A stretch of DNA of 7,448 nucleotides from an uncultured Alistipes sp. GTDB taxonomy: Bacteria > Bacteroidota > Bacteroidia > Bacteroidales > Rikenellaceae. Under the pieces are notes generated by a model. It ran no database searches. It saw nothing but the letters and a program-made list of their open reading frames with translations, and was not told where the DNA came from. Where the stretch lies: positions 1 to 7,448 of the forward strand of contig CALGRZ010000007.1 in the NCBI GenBank assembly GCA_937880705.1. Direction: 5' to 3'. The translations under genes were made by a program, and so were the position numbers. Of the stretch, positions 4,323 to 7,448 are shown one piece after another (the stretch's first letter is position 1; each line of letters starts with the position of its first letter).

Positions 4323-7280
4323 ATGAAGAGAATTTTGATGGTTGCTGTGATGCTGCTCGTGGCTCTGCCTGCCATGGCACAGTCGGGTCGTGTGACAGCG
4401 AAGATTATCGACAGTGAGACCAAGGATGGTGTTATCGGTGCTATTGTTGAGTTGGTGTCGAAGAGCAATGAGAACAACCGTAAGCACTCGACAACGGGTG
4501 TTGATGGTAGTGTGACAATCTCGGGTTTGGCTGCGGGTGACTACAATATGACCGTGGCCTTTATAGGTTATACGACCCACACGCAGAGCGTCACGGTGAA
4601 GGGTACGACACCCCTTGGCACCATCGAGCTTGTCGAGGGTGTGGCCATCGAGGCTGTGGTGAAGGAGGTACAGGCACTGCGCACCTCGCAGAATGGTGAT
4701 ACGGTGGCCTACAACGCTGCGGCGTTCAAGGTGGCTGCCGATGCCGATGTGGAGGGTCTGCTGAAGAAGATGCCCGGTATCACAATCTCGAATGGCACGG
4801 TAGAGGCGCAGGGTGAGCAGATTAAGAAGATATTTGTCGACGGCAAGGAGTTCTTCGGTGAGGATGTCTCTACTGCGCTCAACTCGCTCCCCGCACAGGC
4901 GGTGGATCGTGTCGAGGTCTTCAACAAGCTCTCGGATAATGCCGAGTTCTCGGGTATGGACGATGGCGAGGGCTACAAGGCCATCAACATCGTTACGCAC
5001 TCGAATATGCGACAGGGCATCTTCGGTAAGCTCTATGCCGGCTATGGCTATCAGCCCGATACCGAAGGTGGTGCTCCCGACCCCTCGTTTGACAATACGA
5101 GCATATATTCACCCACGGTGAGCAGCGTGACATCGCACCACAAGTATAATGTGGGTGGTAACGTCAACATCTTCAACAAGAATACGCGCGTGTCGGTTAT
5201 CGGCCTGCTGAACAACGTAAACCAGCAGAACTTCTCGTTTGAGGATATCCTCGGTGTCACAGGCGGCGGTGGCGGCATGGGCGGTGGCCGTGGTCGTGGC
5301 GTAGGCCAGTATATGGTGCGCCCGCAGAGCGGTGTTGCCCGCGTAGGCTCTATCGGTGTGCAGTACTCCGACTCGTGGGGTGAGGGCGATAAGCTCAAGC
5401 TCAACGGCTCGTACTTCTACAACGACACCAATACCCGCAACCAGAGCTACCTGATGAAGTGGTACGAGAGCCCCTCGCCCGAGGACTTCCTGGAGCAGGT
5501 GGCCGAGTCCGAGACCCACAACTTCAACCATCGTGCTAACGTGCGCCTGGATTGGACGATAAACAAGAATATGTCGCTTATGTCGCGTACGAACTTCAGC
5601 CTTCAGGGTAACGACCCTTGGAGTCAGCAGTATGGTGAGCTCTCGGGCGAGAGTGCCGAGGCGAAGGGTCTGCCTTACGACATCTCGTATAGCGGCTCGG
5701 AGGCCTCATCGCGAGCCTTCCGCTTCTCGGAGTTCTTGCAGTATCGCGTCAAGCTTGGCAAGCCAGGTCGTACAATCACCTGGGACGGACGCTTCTCTAT
5801 ACGCAACACGCCAAAGTCGATAACCAACAGCTACTCTTCGTTGGAGACAATCTTCGACCCCGAGACTGAAACATACATTCCAGAGTTGCGCTATTTGGTG
5901 TCGCACGCACCTCAGAAGGAGGAGAGTATTCGTACCAATATCACATATACCGAGCCTGTATCGAAGAATTCGCAGATAAGCCTTCAGTATCGTTATGATT
6001 CAGAGTTTCAGGAGATACGCAAGGATTCTTATGTCACAAGTGATAACTACGATATCACTGGTTTATACCCTCTTCCAGAGATCTCTCGCTGGACACAAAA
6101 CCGTAGTTCGGAGCATCGTGTAGGCCCTGGTTACCGCTATGCAAAGGATCGAAACACCTTCATCGCTAATGTATACTATCAGTATTCAGAGCTTAATGGA
6201 TATGTCAACTACGAGCACGTGGATAAGAAATTCAACCATGTGACATACTTCGTGATGGGTAACATAGCATTCAACCCGCAGAACACCATCCGTGTATTCA
6301 TCAACTCCTATACCCGCAATCCCGACATCGTAAATCTCCAGCCTATCTACGATGTGTCGAATGCGCAGTATATTACACACGGTAATGGTAATCTGGATGC
6401 ATCGTACAACCACCGCATCAATTTCCACTATGTGCGCTCAAATATCGAGAAGGGTCGTACATTTATGTGGATGTTCTCAGGTCAGATTACGCAGGACTAT
6501 ATCGGCCAGAGCGTTATCTTCAACCCCACAAAGGAGGATTTGAAAAATTTTCAGATCTTTGATATCGAGGGCGACTACAAGCCGCTGCAGCTTACAACCT
6601 ACGAGAATATGAATGGCTCAAGCTCGTTGCGTACTCACCTAAGCTACGGCTTCCCCATCAACCCTATTAAGTGTAACCTTAATATTATGGCGGGTGTAAG
6701 CTGGACACGCACACCCTCGATGATTAACCACGAGCTCAACATCACCAGCAATATGGGCTACGATGCTATGTTGTCGTTGGGTAGCAACATCTCGGAGAAT
6801 ATCGACTTTACCTTGCAGTGGAATGGTGCGTATAACGATGCACGACAGTCGCTTGCTATGCGTGGCAACCGCAATAAGTACTTCAACCACTCGGCATCGG
6901 GAACTCTTAAGTGGGTATTCTGGAAGGGCTTTACGCTCACCGCAGCGGTTAATTACAACCAGTATATCGGCTTTACGAACGATTACAACGAGGACTACCT
7001 TATCTGTAATATCTACCTCGGCAAGAAGCTCTTTAAGAATCAGCAGGGCGAGGTACTTGTGGGTGTAAACGACCTTCTCAACGAGAACGCAGCCTTTGCC
7101 CGCACCGTAGGTAGCGGTTATACTCAGAACTCGTGGAATAGCGTTATCGGCCGTTACTTCACCGTGCAGTTCAACTACAACCTTCGCTACTTCGGCAAGA
7201 AGGGCTCGACAAATATCGACGACTACGATGGTATGTCGCAGAAGGGTATGAGACACTTCGGCCCTCCGATGCATAGATAA
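4323..7280 (+). CDS. TonB-dependent-receptor-like outer-membrane beta-barrel protein
   Basis: A 985-residue outer-membrane protein. Residues 1-19 are a Sec signal peptide (AMA before Q20). Residues 21-103 form a carboxypeptidase-regulatory-like beta-sandwich (VTAKIIDSETKDGVIGA; TTGVDGSVTISGL; MTVAFIGYTT). A plug-like segment follows at about 120-225, with NGDTVAYNAAAFK, DVEGLLKKMPGI and IFVDGKEFFGED. A long barrel rich in alternating aromatics runs to about 960 (last strand near YFTVQFNYNLRYFGKK). A 25-residue hydrophilic C-terminal extension ends in FGPPMHR. This order matches the Bacteroidetes family of CarboxypepD_reg plus outer-membrane barrel (OMP_b-brl_3 type). It lacks the VVVGYG-type SusC signature, and no SusD gene follows. 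A glycine-rich segment (313-328) probably sits in a loop. The substrate is unknown. I chose the ATG at 4323; a GTG at 4320 would only add one residue. Confidence 0.9.
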   Translation: MKRILMVAVMLLVALPAMAQSGRVTAKIIDSETKDGVIGAIVELVSKSNENNRKHSTTGVDGSVTISGLAAGDYNMTVAFIGYTTHTQSVTVKGTTPLGTIELVEGVAIEAVVKEVQALRTSQNGDTVAYNAAAFKVAADADVEGLLKKMPGITISNGTVEAQGEQIKKIFVDGKEFFGEDVSTALNSLPAQAVDRVEVFNKLSDNAEFSGMDDGEGYKAINIVTHSNMRQGIFGKLYAGYGYQPDTEGGAPDPSFDNTSIYSPTVSSVTSHHKYNVGGNVNIFNKNTRVSVIGLLNNVNQQNFSFEDILGVTGGGGGMGGGRGRGVGQYMVRPQSGVARVGSIGVQYSDSWGEGDKLKLNGSYFYNDTNTRNQSYLMKWYESPSPEDFLEQVAESETHNFNHRANVRLDWTINKNMSLMSRTNFSLQGNDPWSQQYGELSGESAEAKGLPYDISYSGSEASSRAFRFSEFLQYRVKLGKPGRTITWDGRFSIRNTPKSITNSYSSLETIFDPETETYIPELRYLVSHAPQKEESIRTNITYTEPVSKNSQISLQYRYDSEFQEIRKDSYVTSDNYDITGLYPLPEISRWTQNRSSEHRVGPGYRYAKDRNTFIANVYYQYSELNGYVNYEHVDKKFNHVTYFVMGNIAFNPQNTIRVFINSYTRNPDIVNLQPIYDVSNAQYITHGNGNLDASYNHRINFHYVRSNIEKGRTFMWMFSGQITQDYIGQSVIFNPTKEDLKNFQIFDIEGDYKPLQLTTYENMNGSSSLRTHLSYGFPINPIKCNLNIMAGVSWTRTPSMINHELNITSNMGYDAMLSLGSNISENIDFTLQWNGAYNDARQSLAMRGNRNKYFNHSASGTLKWVFWKGFTLTAAVNYNQYIGFTNDYNEDYLICNIYLGKKLFKNQQGEVLVGVNDLLNENAAFARTVGSGYTQNSWNSVIGRYFTVQFNYNLRYFGKKGSTNIDDYDGMSQKGMRHFGPPMHR

Positions 7281-7305
7281 GAGAGTAGATAGAAAGAGCA
7301 AAGAG

Positions 7306-7348
7306 AAAGAGAAAGAGCAAAGACCCCAAATCTTTGCTCTTTCTCTTT
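7306..7348 (+). terminator. strong hairpin terminator after the barrel gene
   Basis: Bases 7306-7323 and 7331-7348 are perfect 18-bp reverse complements (purine-rich left arm, loop CCCCAAA), 25 bp after the TAA. The 3' side is T-rich (7347-7372) with five T in a row at 7358-7362 but no immediate U-run, so termination may be imperfect. The 13-mer GAAAGAGCAAAGA occurs twice (7292-7304, 7311-7323), so the right arm could also pair with the first copy. Confidence 0.75.
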
Positions 7349-7373
7349 AGTTGTTAGTTTTTAGTTGTTGGTT

Positions 7374-7402
7374 GCGCTCCGAGGGAGCGCCTGCTAAAGC
7401 AG
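7374..7402 (+). repeat. two adjacent small hairpins
   Basis: GCGCTCC (7374-7380) and GGAGCGC (7384-7390) form a perfect 7-bp stem with a GAG loop. CTGC (7391-7394) and GCAG (7399-7402) follow at once with loop TAAA. No gene is visible from 7281 to the window end. These stems resemble a dispersed intergenic repeat, but one copy is not enough to show that. Confidence 0.5.
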
Positions 7403-7405
7403 AGG

Positions 7406-7432
7406 GGCACAAGAGGCACAAGAGGCACAAGG
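7406..7432 (+). repeat. three tandem 9-bp units
   Basis: GGCACAAGA (7406-7414), GGCACAAGA (7415-7423) and GGCACAAGG (7424-7432) are consecutive and nearly perfect. They lie in non-coding DNA close to the window edge. The array is too short and its units too small, without spacers, to be a CRISPR. It may be a variable-number tandem repeat. Confidence 0.65.
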
Positions 7433-7448
7433 GGAGATAGAGCGTGAG

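Noticed and set aside
4151..4417. 88-residue reading frame on the plus strand
   Set aside because: It starts inside the terminator stem and overlaps the barrel signal peptide in another frame; the composition is not protein-like.
4245..5000. 251-residue reading frame on the minus strand
   Set aside because: It is antisense to the conserved N-terminal domains of the barrel protein and has no family resemblance.
4323..7280. SusC-type polysaccharide transporter
   Set aside because: The usual VVVGYG-type plug entry motif is absent and no SusD gene follows before the terminator. The shorter carboxypeptidase-regulatory plus barrel family fits better.
6639..7301. 220-residue reading frame on the minus strand
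   Set aside because: It is antisense to the barrel C-terminus and includes part of the terminator stem; there is no promoter or domain evidence.
7406..7432. CRISPR array
   Set aside because: The units are 9 bp and directly abutting, with no spacers and no cas genes.

Overview
The window looks like a chromosomal segment of a moderately GC-rich member of the Bacteroidales. Four things point there: a good TAnnTTTG-type -7 promoter element, weak or absent Shine-Dalgarno sequences before most starts, a LytS/LytTR-type two-component pair, and a large outer-membrane barrel with an N-terminal carboxypeptidase-regulatory-like domain. I cannot fix the genus from sequence alone. All supported genes lie on the + strand, and no rRNA, tRNA, insertion sequence, prophage or CRISPR array is visible.

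Region 1 (1-1405) is housekeeping. It holds the tail of an unidentified upstream gene, then mazG (two-domain nucleoside triphosphate pyrophosphohydrolase), then a gamma-class carbonic anhydrase-like left-handed beta-helix protein. The three are packed with 1-nt gaps, so they probably form one translationally coupled operon.

Region 2 (1406-3605) follows a 79-bp gap with an imperfect hairpin. It encodes a LytS-family membrane histidine kinase and its LytTR response regulator, 6 bp apart. The extracytoplasmic loop of the kinase (about residues 32-142) is rich in His and has a CxC motif. By eye, part of it resembles the cold-shock/OB-fold N-terminal domain of transcription factor Rho, which would be unusual in such a location.

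Region 3 (3606-4178) is a 131-residue secreted protein, rich in His, Gly and Pro and with three Cys. It has its own -7 promoter and is closed by a textbook rho-independent terminator.

Region 4 (4179-7448) is a 985-residue TonB-dependent-receptor-like outer-membrane barrel with its own leader, followed by a strong 18-bp hairpin terminator and a repeat-rich non-coding tail.

Working hypothesis: the kinase/regulator pair senses an envelope signal, possibly a metal ion or a polymer, and controls the small secreted protein and the barrel. The best direct support is a near-identical 10-bp motif (CGTTTCACSG) lying exactly 41 bp upstream of the putative -7 boxes of both genes, neither of which has a recognisable -33 box. 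An 11-mer, AGAGCGAAAAG, is also shared by the two leaders. The regulatory link and the ligand are inference.
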